Shown: in pieces, positions 15,747 through 25,719 of the stretch | Numbering within the stretch: the stretch's first letter is position 1 | Layout of the letters: the number at the start of each line of letters is the position of its first letter | NCBI GenBank assembly: GCA_039814715.1 | Contig: JBCCAR010000007.1 | Location: forward strand, 38,294-102,293 | Reading direction: 5' to 3' | DNA: 64,000 nucleotides | Origin: CAKZYD01 sp039814715 | GTDB taxonomy: Bacteria; Pseudomonadota; Alphaproteobacteria; Sphingomonadales; CAKZYD01 | Program-made: the position numbers and the translations under genes | The notes under the pieces: generated by a model | What the model was told of the DNA's origin: nothing | The model's database searches: none | The model's input: only the letters and a program-made list of their open reading frames with translations

Positions 15747-16663
15747 CAGCTATCTCCTTCATGGTTCATATCATTGCTACTTAAGTGAAAGACACGGCGC
15801 GGCTGCGCCAAGATGCCCGTCACCTGCGCGAGAGCAAGCGCGTATCCATCAACTGTCAGGAGAACGTCGCCATCGCATTGCTCATCAATCTCAATGGCCT
15901 GGCCATGCTTGATTTTTTGAGCAGCCTCTCCCGAAACGGCCAATGCCGGGATGTCGTCCAGCACGGTCTCTAACGCGAGAAGCAAGCCGGGCTTATGACG
16001 ACTGCTTTCCAGCTTTTCAAGTGAAATCGCATCTTGCAAGGCAAATGGCCCAACACGGCAGCGCTCAAGGCGCGTCACATGGCCCTGCGTGCCAAGCTGC
16101 TTGGCCAGGTCCCGCGCTAATGAGCGGATATAGGTACCTTTGCCGCAGCGAACGTCGATGAGCGCGGAGTGCGCCTGGCAAGAGACGATCTTAAGCGCAT
16201 GTATCTCAACGGGACGGGATTTGAGTGCGACAGTCTCCCCTGCCCGGGCGAGCGCATAGGCACGCTTACCGTTCACTTTAATGGCTGAAAAGGCAGGGGG
16301 CGTTTGTTCGATGGTTCCAACAAAGCTCTTAAGCGCCTCAGAGAGATCGGCCGGCATTGGACGTGCGTCACTGGTCTCCAATGTCTCGCCTTCCAGGTCA
16401 TCCGTCGTGGTCGAGCGGCCCCATGTGACTTCAAACCGGTACGCTTTGCGATCATGGACCAGAAACGGCAGCACCTTTGTTGCTTCGCCAAAGGCGATCG
16501 GCAAAACCCCGCTTGCCAAAGGGTCCAGCGTGCCGCCATGGCCAGCCTTTTGCGCGCCAAGCAGCCAGCGCGCTTTGCCAACGGCTTGGGTGGAGGTCAT
16601 TCCGATTGGCTTATGAAAGTTCAGCCAGCCAGAAATGGGCAAGCCTTTTCTGCGGCGGCCCAT
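15746..16663 (-). CDS. truB: tRNA pseudouridine-55 synthase
   Basis: A 305-residue TruB, which makes pseudouridine 55 in the T loop of tRNAs. The catalytic Asp47 sits in GHGGTLDPLASGVLPI; KPIGMTSTQAV and the RCGKGTYIRSLARDL segment are also typical. It overlaps rpsO at the stop/start and shares one base with the rbfA stop, so rbfA-truB-rpsO are coupled. Length and content are ordinary for alphaproteobacteria. Confidence 0.97.
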   Translation of the reverse strand: MGRRRKGLPISGWLNFHKPIGMTSTQAVGKARWLLGAQKAGHGGTLDPLASGVLPIAFGEATKVLPFLVHDRKAYRFEVTWGRSTTTDDLEGETLETSDARPMPADLSEALKSFVGTIEQTPPAFSAIKVNGKRAYALARAGETVALKSRPVEIHALKIVSCQAHSALIDVRCGKGTYIRSLARDLAKQLGTQGHVTRLERCRVGPFALQDAISLEKLESSRHKPGLLLALETVLDDIPALAVSGEAAQKIKHGQAIEIDEQCDGDVLLTVDGYALALAQVTGILAQPRRVFHLSSNDMNHEGDS

Positions 16664-17073
16664 TAGCTAGCTGCCGGATCGTCTTTCTCAAGGTCAGCGC
16701 GCACCTTGGGCTGATTGAGTAAGCGGTCTATGCGGTCGGCTTCATCGAAACTTTCATCGACGCGGAAACTAAGTCGCGGCGTGTATTTGGTCTGAACGAC
16801 CTTGCCCAGTGCCTTTTGAAACGCCGGCGCGACGCGGCCGAGCACCCGCATCATTTCATCCAGATCCGCGCCGCCTAGGGGCATCACAAAGGCTGTGGCA
16901 TGGCGCAGATCAGGGCTCACGCGCACTTCGCTGACCGTAATGGAATGGCCTTCCAGCTCGGTCAGGCCCAGCTCATTGCGCGAGAGCATCTCAGAGAGTG
17001 CATGACGCAAGCTCTCACCCACACGCAGCAGCCGCACAGATGGCGCTCCCTTGGCGCTTTTATGCTTCATCAC
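16663..17073 (-). CDS. rbfA: Ribosome-binding factor A
   Basis: A 136-residue RbfA, a KH-fold factor for late 30S maturation. It has the typical start (SVRLLRVGESLRHALSEML), the core TVSEVRVSPDLRHATAFVMPLG with the family Ala kink, and PRLSFRVDESFDEADRIDRLL. It lies 31 bases downstream of infB in the usual infB-rbfA-truB order. Confidence 0.96.
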   Translation of the reverse strand: MMKHKSAKGAPSVRLLRVGESLRHALSEMLSRNELGLTELEGHSITVSEVRVSPDLRHATAFVMPLGGADLDEMMRVLGRVAPAFQKALGKVVQTKYTPRLSFRVDESFDEADRIDRLLNQPKVRADLEKDDPAAS

Positions 17074-17104
17074 CTATATCCTGCTAAAGAGCAAGAGCGC
17101 GTGG

Positions 17105-19615
17105 TTAAATGACCCGCTCGCGCTCAGATTCCTTGTAGACCTGGACCTCATCGCCGGGCCGAATGTCAGCAAAATTCTCAAACGTCATGCCGCATTCAAG
17201 GCCATTGCGCACCTCAGGAACATCGTCCTTAAAGCGCCGCAGCGAGCCGATTTGGCCAGTATAAAGAATGACGTTGTCGCGCATGATACGCGCTTTTGCA
17301 TCCACCTGAATAACGCCTTCGGTCACCTGGCACCCTGCCGCTTTGCCAGTTTTGCCGGCCGAGAAGGCCTCTTTGACCACCGCGGTACCGATCACTTCCT
17401 CGACAATTTCCGGACCAAGCTGGCCAGCCATGGCAGCGCGCACATCATCGAGCAAATCATAGATGATGGAATAGTATTTCAGCGGCACGCCTTCTTTTTC
17501 CGCCAGCTCGCGCGCTTGTTTATTCGCGCGCACTTGGAAGCCAATGATCAGCGCCTCTGAGGCAGCGGCCAGCGTGATGTCGCTCTCCGTGATGCCGCCA
17601 ACGGCGCTATGCAACACAGTGACTTTGATGTCATCATTTGACAGTTTTTCAAGCGAAGAACCGATGGCTTCAACGGAACCTTGAACGTCGCCTTTTATGA
17701 CAACTGGGAAGAGTTCAGCCTGCTTGTTTTTAAGCTTGGAGAACATGCTTTCCATAGAAGCCGGTGCAGACACGGTGCGTTTTTTGCGCAGCTGGTCTTG
17801 GCGGTATTCAGAGACTTCGCGGGCCCGTGCTTCATTTTCCACAACAGAGAAATCGTCCCCCGCGGACGGCGTCCCTTGCAAGCCAAGAATTTCCACCGGC
17901 ATTGATGGCCCGGCTTCTTTGATCTGCGCCCCGCGATCATCAATAAGCGCGCGAACACGGCCCCATTCGGCCCCGCACACAAAGATATCGCCAACGCGTA
18001 AGGTGCCTCGGTTCACAAGCACAGTGGCAAGCGGCCCGCGCCCTTTGTCGAGCTTGGCTTCAATAACCACACCTTCAGATGCCCGGTCAGGATTGGCTTT
18101 TAATTCAAGTAATTCAGCTTGGAGCGCGATCAGTTCGAGAAGCTTGTCGATATTGGTTTTCTTAAGGGCTGAAACTTCAACCTCTTGAACATCGCCCGAC
18201 ATGCTTTCAACAATGACTTCATGCTGCAAAAGCATGGTGCTGACTTTGTTGGGGTCGGCCCCTTCACGGTCCATTTTGTTGATCGCGACAATCATCGGCA
18301 CACCAGCGGCTTTGGCATGATTAATCGCCTCAATCGTTTGCGGCATGATGCCGTCATCCGCGGCGACAACGAGGATCACGATATCCGTCGCGCTAGCGCC
18401 GCGCGCGCGCATTTGCGTAAAGGCTTCGTGACCTGGTGTATCCAAGAAAGTGATTTTATCGCCGCTGGGGATTTTCACCTGATAAGCACCAATGTGCTGC
18501 GTAATGCCGCCCGCTTCGCCAGACACAACATCGGCTTGGCGAATGGCATCTAAAAGCGATGTTTTGCCGTGGTCTACATGGCCCATGACGGTCACCACTG
18601 GCCAGCGGGCTTGTAAGTCACCCGTATCATCATCATCGCCGACGAGGCCAATCTCCACATCCGCCTCGGACACGCGCTTGATGGTGTGGCCAAATTCGGT
18701 CACGACGAGTTCTGCTGTGTCTTGATCGAGCGTCTGGTTGATGGTCACCATCATGCCCAGGTTCATCAACGTGCGCACAACGTCCGCGCCCTTCTCTGAC
18801 ATTCTGTTGCCCAACTCTTGCGCTGTAATTGCTTCGGGCACCACAATCTCGCGCGGGGCTTTTGCTTTGCCGCGCTGAGACTGTTGGTTGCCGCCTGACT
18901 TTTGCTTGGCCCGGGCGCGCTTCAGCGCTGCCAGCGAGCGTGTGCGTTCCTCATCATCGTCATCGAGCGCGCGTGCAACCGTCAATTTGCCCGAACGGCG
19001 GCGATCGTCCCCGCGGGTCCGGCTCGGTTTGGGCGTTTGCTGCTCCTCGCGACCCTTAGGCGCTTTCGCGTGCTTACGGCGCGGCGCATCATCATCCTCA
19101 GCAGGCGGCAAGGCCGCTGGGTCAGGCATATCCGGCGCCTTGTCAGCGGCTTTTTGTGGCTTGCGGCGTGCTTCTTCGCGCGCCCTTGCTTCTTCGCGCT
19201 CAGCTTCCTCACGTGCGTCGCGGGCAAGGCGTTCGCGCTCAGCTTCTTCCTTCTTGGCATCTTCCTGGCGGCGGCGGCGCTCTTCTTCAGCAAGGCGGCG
19301 CTCTTCTTCCGCGCGTTTCATGGCCTCACGCACCATATCCTGACGGGATTCGCGGCCTTTTGCAGCGGGCTTTTCTGGCGCTTTAGCAGCCGCTGGCTCA
19401 GGTGCCTTTTCAGGCTGAACTTCCGCTACCTCCGTTTCTTCTACCGCTGCTTCTGGCTCATCGCCTTTGCGTAAAATACGTTTACGCTTGCGCTCCACGA
19501 CAACAGACTTTTTGCGCCCGTGCGAGAAGGCTTGCTGAACCTTACCGGTCTCAACGGTCGTGCGAACGCCAAGCGTCTTACGGCCAGACAGGGTTAGTTT
19601 CTTTTCGTCACTCAT
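17105..19615 (-). CDS. infB: Translation initiation factor IF-2
   Basis: An 836-residue IF-2, the GTPase that places initiator tRNA. The N-terminus (LSGRKTLGV then VVERKRKRIL) is the alphaproteobacterial IF2 N-domain, followed by a long charged Glu/Arg/Ala linker (about 55-245). The G domain starts near 335 with GHVDHGKTS, DTPGHEAF and NKMD, then domains II-IV with ARIMRDNVILYTG near the end. The start overlaps the end of the ylxR gene by 4 bases (ATGA). Confidence 0.98.
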   Translation of the reverse strand: MSDEKKLTLSGRKTLGVRTTVETGKVQQAFSHGRKKSVVVERKRKRILRKGDEPEAAVEETEVAEVQPEKAPEPAAAKAPEKPAAKGRESRQDMVREAMKRAEEERRLAEEERRRRQEDAKKEEAERERLARDAREEAEREEARAREEARRKPQKAADKAPDMPDPAALPPAEDDDAPRRKHAKAPKGREEQQTPKPSRTRGDDRRRSGKLTVARALDDDDEERTRSLAALKRARAKQKSGGNQQSQRGKAKAPREIVVPEAITAQELGNRMSEKGADVVRTLMNLGMMVTINQTLDQDTAELVVTEFGHTIKRVSEADVEIGLVGDDDDTGDLQARWPVVTVMGHVDHGKTSLLDAIRQADVVSGEAGGITQHIGAYQVKIPSGDKITFLDTPGHEAFTQMRARGASATDIVILVVAADDGIMPQTIEAINHAKAAGVPMIVAINKMDREGADPNKVSTMLLQHEVIVESMSGDVQEVEVSALKKTNIDKLLELIALQAELLELKANPDRASEGVVIEAKLDKGRGPLATVLVNRGTLRVGDIFVCGAEWGRVRALIDDRGAQIKEAGPSMPVEILGLQGTPSAGDDFSVVENEARAREVSEYRQDQLRKKRTVSAPASMESMFSKLKNKQAELFPVVIKGDVQGSVEAIGSSLEKLSNDDIKVTVLHSAVGGITESDITLAAASEALIIGFQVRANKQARELAEKEGVPLKYYSIIYDLLDDVRAAMAGQLGPEIVEEVIGTAVVKEAFSAGKTGKAAGCQVTEGVIQVDAKARIMRDNVILYTGQIGSLRRFKDDVPEVRNGLECGMTFENFADIRPGDEVQVYKESERERVI

Positions 19616-20331
19616 GTAGTCTCAGACCCTTCTCGTGTCGTGTCGTCAAGCGCAGCTGCGCTGACATCATCTTCCTGCGGTGTATGGCCTATGAAAATCT
19701 CATAGGATTGGGCCATATTCAGCAGAGTTTTCCAGCCGCCGCGCTGTGCGAGCGCAGCGTGTACCACATTTTCCCTGCCCATTGCCAAGCTCAATTCAGT
19801 CCGGCTGAAGAGCGTGACAGCGGGAATACAGGCCGCTTTGGCTCTGGCTAGGAACTTCGAACTGTCACCAGCGCCATCACGGGCATTCAGCAAAACGGCA
19901 ACTTTGCCAGCGCCAGCTGCTTTTTCGACGCTATCAGCGCCCAAAAACACCCGGCCAGCTTTGCGCTCTAGTCCAAGCATGGAGAGCATTCGGCCCTTAA
20001 GCTGCTCGGCAACGCCCTCAGCGAAGTTAGCATCGATAGCAACGCAGGATGCATCAACGCCGAACTGCTTCGCCGCTATGTTTTTAAGTTTGGGAGAGCG
20101 CGCGGCTTTTTCAAGGACTTTGCGATCATAGCATACATAAAGCCCGCGCCCAGGCAGACGCTGCTTTAAGTCCGCCATCAAAGCTCCGTCTGGGGATAAA
20201 ACCAGACGCAGCAGAGTTGGCTTTGGCGCTGTTTGGCCAGTTAGCGCACAGCGGCGCTCCGGTATTGCTTTTGCTGACATGTGCAAGAGTGGTGCCTCAC
20301 CTTCCCGCCGGCGCTTACGCGCCGTCTCCAT
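19612..20331 (-). CDS. YlxR (DUF448) plus L7Ae-like RNA-binding protein
   Basis: A 239-residue two-domain protein. The N-terminal YlxR part has PERRCALTGQTAPKPTLLRL and GRGLYVCYDRKVLEKA; the C-terminal part is an L7Ae-like fold (LSMLGLERKAGRVFLGADSV and KVAVLLNARDGAGD), the alphaproteobacterial form of the nusA-infB spacer gene. It likely binds RNA. Starts possible are 20331 (METARKRR, overlapping nusA by 17 bases) or 20280 (MSAKAIPER); the longer is listed. A frame reaching 20466 lies inside nusA and is unlikely to be used. Confidence 0.9.
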   Translation of the reverse strand: METARKRRREGEAPLLHMSAKAIPERRCALTGQTAPKPTLLRLVLSPDGALMADLKQRLPGRGLYVCYDRKVLEKAARSPKLKNIAAKQFGVDASCVAIDANFAEGVAEQLKGRMLSMLGLERKAGRVFLGADSVEKAAGAGKVAVLLNARDGAGDSSKFLARAKAACIPAVTLFSRTELSLAMGRENVVHAALAQRGGWKTLLNMAQSYEIFIGHTPQEDDVSAAALDDTTREGSETT

Positions 20332-21883
20332 CAGCTGCAGCTGGCTCAGGCTCTGGTTCTTCATCCTCAAACCAATGCGCACGTGCCGCCATAATAATCG
20401 CGTTACCTTCTTCTTCAGACAGATCAAATGCAGACAAAACGCCGTCGCGCTTATCGACGAGCTCATCGGTTGCCAAATCGCCTAGGTCGTCAAGCGTTAG
20501 GATTTTCTTCTTACCGAGAACAACCAGCATTTGCGGGGTGAGAAGCTCGATCTCAGCGAGACCATCTTCCACGCCAAGCTCTTTGCGCTCATCATCAGCA
20601 GCTTGCGCTTGCCGCTCAAGCGCTTCATTGGCCCGGGTTTGCAGCTCTTGGGCTAGGTCATCGTCAAAACCCTCGACCGCAAGCAGTTCATCCAGTTCGA
20701 CATAGGCCACTTCTTCAAGCGAGTTAAAGCCTTCCGCAACAAGCAGCTGCGCCAGGGTTTCATCCACATCGAGCTCAGCAACAAACATCTGGCTACGCGC
20801 AACAAATTCTTCCTGCCGACGATCAGATTCTTGCGCTTCGGTCATGATGTCGATAGTCCAGCCTGATAGCTGGCTCGCAAGGCGCACATTCTGGCCGCGG
20901 CGGCCAATGGCCAGCGACAACTGATCATCCGGAACAACCACTTCAATTCGGTCGTTGTCTTCATCCAGCACGACCTTCGCAACTTCCGCTGGCGCAAGCG
21001 CGTTCACGATGAAGTTGGCTGGGTCTTCTGACCAATTGATGATGTCGATTTTTTCGCCATGCAGCTCAGAGACAACGGCTTGAACACGGCTACCGCGCAT
21101 ACCCACGCAGGCGCCGACTGGATCGATCGAGCTATCATTGGAAATCACGGCGAACTTCGCACGGCTTCCAGCATCTCGGGCGACAGCTTTGATTTCAATA
21201 ATGCCATCGTAAATTTCCGGCACTTCCTGACGAAACAGGTTGGCCAGAAATTCAGGCGCCGTGCGCGATAAGAAGATTTGCGGGCCGCGCTGTTCGCGGC
21301 GGACATCTAAAATAAAGCACCGCACCCGGTCGTTCTGGCGGTGATTCTCCCGCGGGATGACTTGATCGCGCCGGATCACGCCTTCCGCGCGGCCCAGATC
21401 AACAATGACATGGCCATATTCAACACGCTTCACGACGCCCACAATAATTTCGCCAACGCGGTCTTTAAACTCGTCAAACTGGCGGTCACGTTCGGCGTCG
21501 CGCACTTTTTGAACGATGATCTGCTTGGCCGCCACGGCTGCAACCCGGCCAAAATCAATCGGCGGTAATGGATCGGATATCACATCACCTACGGCTGCAT
21601 CTTCTTTCTTAGCTTTCGCTTGCGCCACGGTCACCTGGGTCGCGTTATCTTCCACGTCCTCATCTTCAACCACATGCGTGATGCGGAACAGATAAGTTTC
21701 GCCGGTTTTGCGATCGATCTGCGCATTGATTTCATTGTCTTCGCCATAGCGGGCCATGGCCGCTTTTTGGATCGCTTCTTCAAGCGCGCCAAACACGATG
21801 TCTTTGTCGATCAGCTTTTCACGCGCGACCGCATCCACGATCTGCAAAAGCTCTATTTTATTGGCGCTGGTGGCTGAAACCAT
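20315..21883 (-). CDS. nusA: Transcription termination/antitermination factor NusA
   Basis: A 522-residue NusA. N-terminal RNA-polymerase-binding domain, S1 (GVVKRVEYGHVIVDLGRAEGVI), two KH domains (DPVGACVGMRGSRVQAVVSEL and LAIGRRGQNVRLASQLSGW), and acidic C-terminal repeats (VAEGFNSLEEVAYVELDEL and ILTLDDLGDLATDELV). It modulates pausing, termination and antitermination. It follows rimP with a 59-base gap. Confidence 0.98.
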   Translation of the reverse strand: MVSATSANKIELLQIVDAVAREKLIDKDIVFGALEEAIQKAAMARYGEDNEINAQIDRKTGETYLFRITHVVEDEDVEDNATQVTVAQAKAKKEDAAVGDVISDPLPPIDFGRVAAVAAKQIIVQKVRDAERDRQFDEFKDRVGEIIVGVVKRVEYGHVIVDLGRAEGVIRRDQVIPRENHRQNDRVRCFILDVRREQRGPQIFLSRTAPEFLANLFRQEVPEIYDGIIEIKAVARDAGSRAKFAVISNDSSIDPVGACVGMRGSRVQAVVSELHGEKIDIINWSEDPANFIVNALAPAEVAKVVLDEDNDRIEVVVPDDQLSLAIGRRGQNVRLASQLSGWTIDIMTEAQESDRRQEEFVARSQMFVAELDVDETLAQLLVAEGFNSLEEVAYVELDELLAVEGFDDDLAQELQTRANEALERQAQAADDERKELGVEDGLAEIELLTPQMLVVLGKKKILTLDDLGDLATDELVDKRDGVLSAFDLSEEEGNAIIMAARAHWFEDEEPEPEPAAADGDGA

Positions 21884-21942
21884 GTCTTTGTCTCCGATAT
21901 ACGATGCACGCCATATAGGCCGCAGCGCTTGCCATCATCTTT

Positions 21943-22452
21943 CTAGTGTTGTTGTTCCGTCTGATCTTGATGCGCCTTGATCAGCGCATCTGTCAGAATG
22001 AGCTTTGCCTTTTCCACTTTTGAAAAAGGAATGTCGTAAGTACCATCGTCGCAGGCTAAGCGGACTAACGTGTCTTCTTCAACCGCTTCCAATCGGCCCG
22101 TAAAGCGGCGGCGGCCATCGATTAATTCGAGCGCTGTGATTTTCGCATCGAAACCAACGTTGCGGCGATAGTCATCCGGCCTCACGAGCGGCCGGTCTAT
22201 CCCTGGGGATGAGACCTCGAGCACATATTCTTCAGCAATCGGGTCTTCGACATCTAAAACCGCACTAATATCGCGCGATAACGCCTCACAGTCTTCGATC
22301 GCGAACGTCCCATCTGGCCGTTCAGCCATGATTTGCAAAATGGCGCGGCTACCGCCACCAAAACTGACGCGCACCAGTTGATACCCAAGCGCTTCAGCGG
22401 CGGGCTCAATCAAGGTCCATAAGCGATCCGTCATCGGGTCCATTTGCAGCAA
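21943..22452 (-). CDS. rimP: Ribosome maturation factor RimP
   Basis: A 169-residue RimP needed for 30S maturation. It has LIEPAAEALGYQLVRVSF, DCEALSRDISAVLDVEDPI, and VSSPGIDRPLVRPDDYRR, which is the family signature. The start is a TTG at 22452 backed by AGAGGA about 7 bases upstream; the first ATG (22443) is too far from that site. It opens the rimP-nusA-ylxR-infB-rbfA-truB-rpsO operon; the 134-base gap upstream should hold the operon promoter. Confidence 0.94.
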   Translation of the reverse strand: MLQMDPMTDRLWTLIEPAAEALGYQLVRVSFGGGSRAILQIMAERPDGTFAIEDCEALSRDISAVLDVEDPIAEEYVLEVSSPGIDRPLVRPDDYRRNVGFDAKITALELIDGRRRFTGRLEAVEEDTLVRLACDDGTYDIPFSKVEKAKLILTDALIKAHQDQTEQQH

Positions 22453-22586
22453 GACAATCCTCTCATTCCTGGCTCTTAAAGCATTGGTCCTCGTTTGCGC
22501 CGCCGAAATAGCAACGCACCCTGCCGTACTTCAAATATCAGGAGTTGAAAGCGTTATATGCCGAGCACTGCAAACAAATCAAGCGC

Positions 22587-25004
22587 TCAATCCATGCGGC
22601 GAGCCAGAAAGCGGATCGTCTTTCCGGGATCGCTTTGATTAGGGTCGAACGTGATGTACGCGCCCGCCATCCATTTGCGCTGCAAATCATCATAATGGGG
22701 GCTGTTAAAGTGGCCTGATTGTCCACTCGAAATCATAAACTTAGCGTTTTCTGGCTGCGCCAAATCAATCAAAAACCGCAGTGATGGTCCAAAGCCGCCA
22801 CCTGCCGCATTCGGCAAACTATCAGCGCGCAAGCCAGCAACATTGGGCGCACCCGGTCCCGCCGGGCGGGACGTTTTGCGCGACAGCATATCTCCAATAA
22901 ACGGAATTGCGCCTAGCCCTAAATGCCCATGGGTGTCGCGGTGGATGTCGGCCCACTGTAAACCGGCAAGCGTGCCATGCTGACGCTTGAGCGCAGCGGC
23001 GGCGGCTGAGAGTGTTTCACTTTGAATAAGGTCGCAGGTTTCAGCCTGTTCCATGGTGCGGCGGTCATCGCACCAATGGCCAAGCGGCCCTGAGAGAATA
23101 TCCGCCAGCCGCCGCATGCTCACCCGGGTAAAGTCAGGCGCAATCTCGCCAAGCTCGTCCCATGTGAGGGCCTGGGTGAGTAAGCTGACCCACTGAGCAA
23201 AAATGACAGGCCCCGGCCCTGCTGCTGACCAATCACCGGACCAGTCCTCCACATAGGCCAGAGCCTCAGCTGCATCTTCATCAGCCGCGCGTGTCTCTAT
23301 AAGTGCTGGCAGTAGCTGCTCGATCACTGGCGCATAGGTATCTAGTTGGATAGCAGAAAAACTATCCAAATCATGACGTTTCTTCGCTTGCAACAGGGTC
23401 GCTATGCGTTCTTGCCGAGATGGGTCGGCTGCATCAACCGAACGCAAATAAGGATATTCATCTGGCACCACGCGGGCGTTGGCCGTCACCAGGGCCCCTG
23501 CCGCTGGATTTGACACATGCGGCGTGAGGTGTTGCGGGATCATGCCTTGCCACTGATTGCCTTCCAGCCACCCATCTGATGGCATCGCGCCCAGCGTCTG
23601 ATGCGCGCGCGAGCGGATCGGGACTTTACCGACAACGATGAGGCCGATGTCCCCATTTCTACCAGCGTAAGCAATATTTTGCGGTGGTCCGGCAAAGAGG
23701 TCGGCGGCCTTTTTTATGCCCTCAACATCTCTTGCGCGGCTCATGGCCATGATCGCACTCAGCGTTAAATCAGGGCTATCCAGAGCCGTCCACGCGAGGG
23801 AATAAACCCCGGCATCATCGCGCGGCAGAGGGACTGGTAGAGCGCCAGGTTCAAGGACTGGCCCGCGCACGGTCTTTCGGTAGCGGCGGGTGACAGGATC
23901 CCCAAAGCGCACTTTGATGGTTTCATCGCGAAACTCAAAAGGCGCCCAGCCATCTGCTGTGCGGTACTGCGCAGGTTGTCTTGGCTTCAGCTGTTCTCGG
24001 TACACATCTTGTACATCGCTATCATGCGCGTTGGTCGGGCCCCAAGCCATTGCCGCGTTGTGCCCCACAACGACGGCGGGAATGCCGGGTATGGTCGCGC
24101 CCGCTGCCATGCGGCCGCCCATATTCATATGCGCAAGATACCAAAAGCCTGGCATGGTCAAACCCAAATGGGGGTCATTGGCGAGCATGGGCTTGCCAGA
24201 TACACTCCTAGAGCCGGCGACAGCCCAATTGTTCGAGTTCTCGCGCGCAGGCGACAGGTTCAAATTGACGCGCGGCGCTGAAGCTGGGGTGTCAGTCGGC
24301 AATCCCAATGTACGCGCCAGATCGGGCCATGCCATGGCCACATGCGCCTCCTTCGGATAGGGGCGAATAAATGCCTGCGCAACGGGCGCTCCAGCTGACA
24401 CGGTAAGCCGCGCACGCGTAAATTCCTCAAACAGATTGTTAGACAGGTTCGGCCACAGCATCTTGGCCACCAGCAGGCTGTCTGTTGGCCTCCAGGCCTG
24501 AGGGTTTGACATCAACCAAATGTGCTCGGCTGGCCGATTGTATAAAGGCGACTGGAGATACGCATTGACGCCGTTGCTATAGGCTTCAACCCTGGCCTTG
24601 TCCGCTGCACTAAAAGATGCCCAGCTATCCTTTACCAGGGCGCCAAATTCGAAATGGCGCATGAACGCATCGTAGCCCAGCGTGACAGACCCAAAGACCT
24701 CACTCATTCTCCCCGTCGCGGCGCGGCGAACCAGGTCCATTTGCCATAGCCGATCTTGCGCATGAGCAAAGCCAAGCGCGTATAAAGCGTCTAATTCATT
24801 GGCCGCGCGAATATACACGGCAGCGTTCTCATCACGCGATAGACTGGCCTCAGCAGCCAAGGCCGGCGCTTCTACATCACCAGAAAAGACTGGCTGAGCT
24901 GATGCCCCGCGCCACCATTGGACGGCGATAAAGGCACCTACCAGCATTGCTGCAAGCAGCACGATATACAGTGCCCATCTGAGCGTCGCTCGTAACGCGG
25001 TCAT
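22587..25004 (-). CDS. Penicillin acylase family N-terminal nucleophile hydrolase
   Basis: An 805-residue protein with an N-terminal membrane or signal helix (about 9-28) and the penicillin-amidase fold. The self-processing Ser is about residue 257 in ENSNNWAVAGSRS, followed by GKPMLANDPHLGLTMP, as in the family; the alpha part precedes it and the beta part follows. Such enzymes cleave amides such as beta-lactams or acyl-homoserine lactones in the periplasm; the substrate here is unknown. The start at 25004 overlaps the trmB stop (ATGA), so it is coupled to trmB. It sits between trmB and rimP, which are usually adjacent in this group. Confidence 0.9.
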   Translation of the reverse strand: MTALRATLRWALYIVLLAAMLVGAFIAVQWWRGASAQPVFSGDVEAPALAAEASLSRDENAAVYIRAANELDALYALGFAHAQDRLWQMDLVRRAATGRMSEVFGSVTLGYDAFMRHFEFGALVKDSWASFSAADKARVEAYSNGVNAYLQSPLYNRPAEHIWLMSNPQAWRPTDSLLVAKMLWPNLSNNLFEEFTRARLTVSAGAPVAQAFIRPYPKEAHVAMAWPDLARTLGLPTDTPASAPRVNLNLSPARENSNNWAVAGSRSVSGKPMLANDPHLGLTMPGFWYLAHMNMGGRMAAGATIPGIPAVVVGHNAAMAWGPTNAHDSDVQDVYREQLKPRQPAQYRTADGWAPFEFRDETIKVRFGDPVTRRYRKTVRGPVLEPGALPVPLPRDDAGVYSLAWTALDSPDLTLSAIMAMSRARDVEGIKKAADLFAGPPQNIAYAGRNGDIGLIVVGKVPIRSRAHQTLGAMPSDGWLEGNQWQGMIPQHLTPHVSNPAAGALVTANARVVPDEYPYLRSVDAADPSRQERIATLLQAKKRHDLDSFSAIQLDTYAPVIEQLLPALIETRAADEDAAEALAYVEDWSGDWSAAGPGPVIFAQWVSLLTQALTWDELGEIAPDFTRVSMRRLADILSGPLGHWCDDRRTMEQAETCDLIQSETLSAAAAALKRQHGTLAGLQWADIHRDTHGHLGLGAIPFIGDMLSRKTSRPAGPGAPNVAGLRADSLPNAAGGGFGPSLRFLIDLAQPENAKFMISSGQSGHFNSPHYDDLQRKWMAGAYITFDPNQSDPGKTIRFLARRMD

Positions 25005-25696
25005 AAATCGTTCCGACGCAGAAATGTGAAATGGGCGTCCCGTCGTCCCTCCAGAGCGGCTTTTTCCGCATAGCGCGTGATGGGCCAGTCCGCTGGCCTT
25101 TGGCGCCAATCATCCGCGCCTTTGGCCGGCCATTCAAAAGCGCGGTGACGCAGGACATGGTGCAAAGCCCAAGCACTATAGTCGGGCCAATCGGTACCCA
25201 GTCGAAATAGACCGCCTGGCACCATGACGCGGGCCAGTTCCTCGAGAAAAGCAGTCTGGATCAAACGGCGGCGGGCATGGCGCCATTTCGGCCATGGATC
25301 AGGATGCAGAACGAAGACACGGGTAATGGATTGATCCGGGAAACGGCTAAGAAGTCTGCGCGCATCACCAGCGCATAGTCTTACGTTATTGAGTGCGCCT
25401 GCTTCAATATGTGCGAGGCACTTAGCAACACCCGTGATGAAAGGCTCCACGCCAATCATACCGATGTCCGCGTTATTCTCGGCCTGCCACGCTAAGTGCT
25501 CGCCAGCGCCAAAGCCAATCTCAAGCCACAGCTCTTTTGCCTCATCAAACAGCGTTTTGGTATCAAGGGTCGGACCGTCTTCGTTAAGCTCTATTGCTGG
25601 CATCGCGCGCATTAACAACGCCTGCTGCGAGGGCCGCAGGCCGCCATGACCCACCTGGCGACCGTAAAGCCGCGGACCGTGCAGGCGCTGCATCAC
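25001..25696 (-). CDS. trmB: tRNA (guanine-N7-)-methyltransferase
   Basis: A 231-residue TrmB that methylates G46 of tRNA. It has the SAM motif LEIGFGAGEHL, VEPFITGVAKCL after it, and FVLHPDPWPKWRHARRRL, the TrmB-specific signature. Start GTG 25696 or ATG 25693. It follows metK and overlaps the penicillin acylase gene by 4 bases. The C-terminus is ordinary. Confidence 0.96.
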   Translation of the reverse strand: MMQRLHGPRLYGRQVGHGGLRPSQQALLMRAMPAIELNEDGPTLDTKTLFDEAKELWLEIGFGAGEHLAWQAENNADIGMIGVEPFITGVAKCLAHIEAGALNNVRLCAGDARRLLSRFPDQSITRVFVLHPDPWPKWRHARRRLIQTAFLEELARVMVPGGLFRLGTDWPDYSAWALHHVLRHRAFEWPAKGADDWRQRPADWPITRYAEKAALEGRRDAHFTFLRRNDL

Positions 25697-25719
25697 AACG
25701 CCGGTGCTAGCATTTTGTC

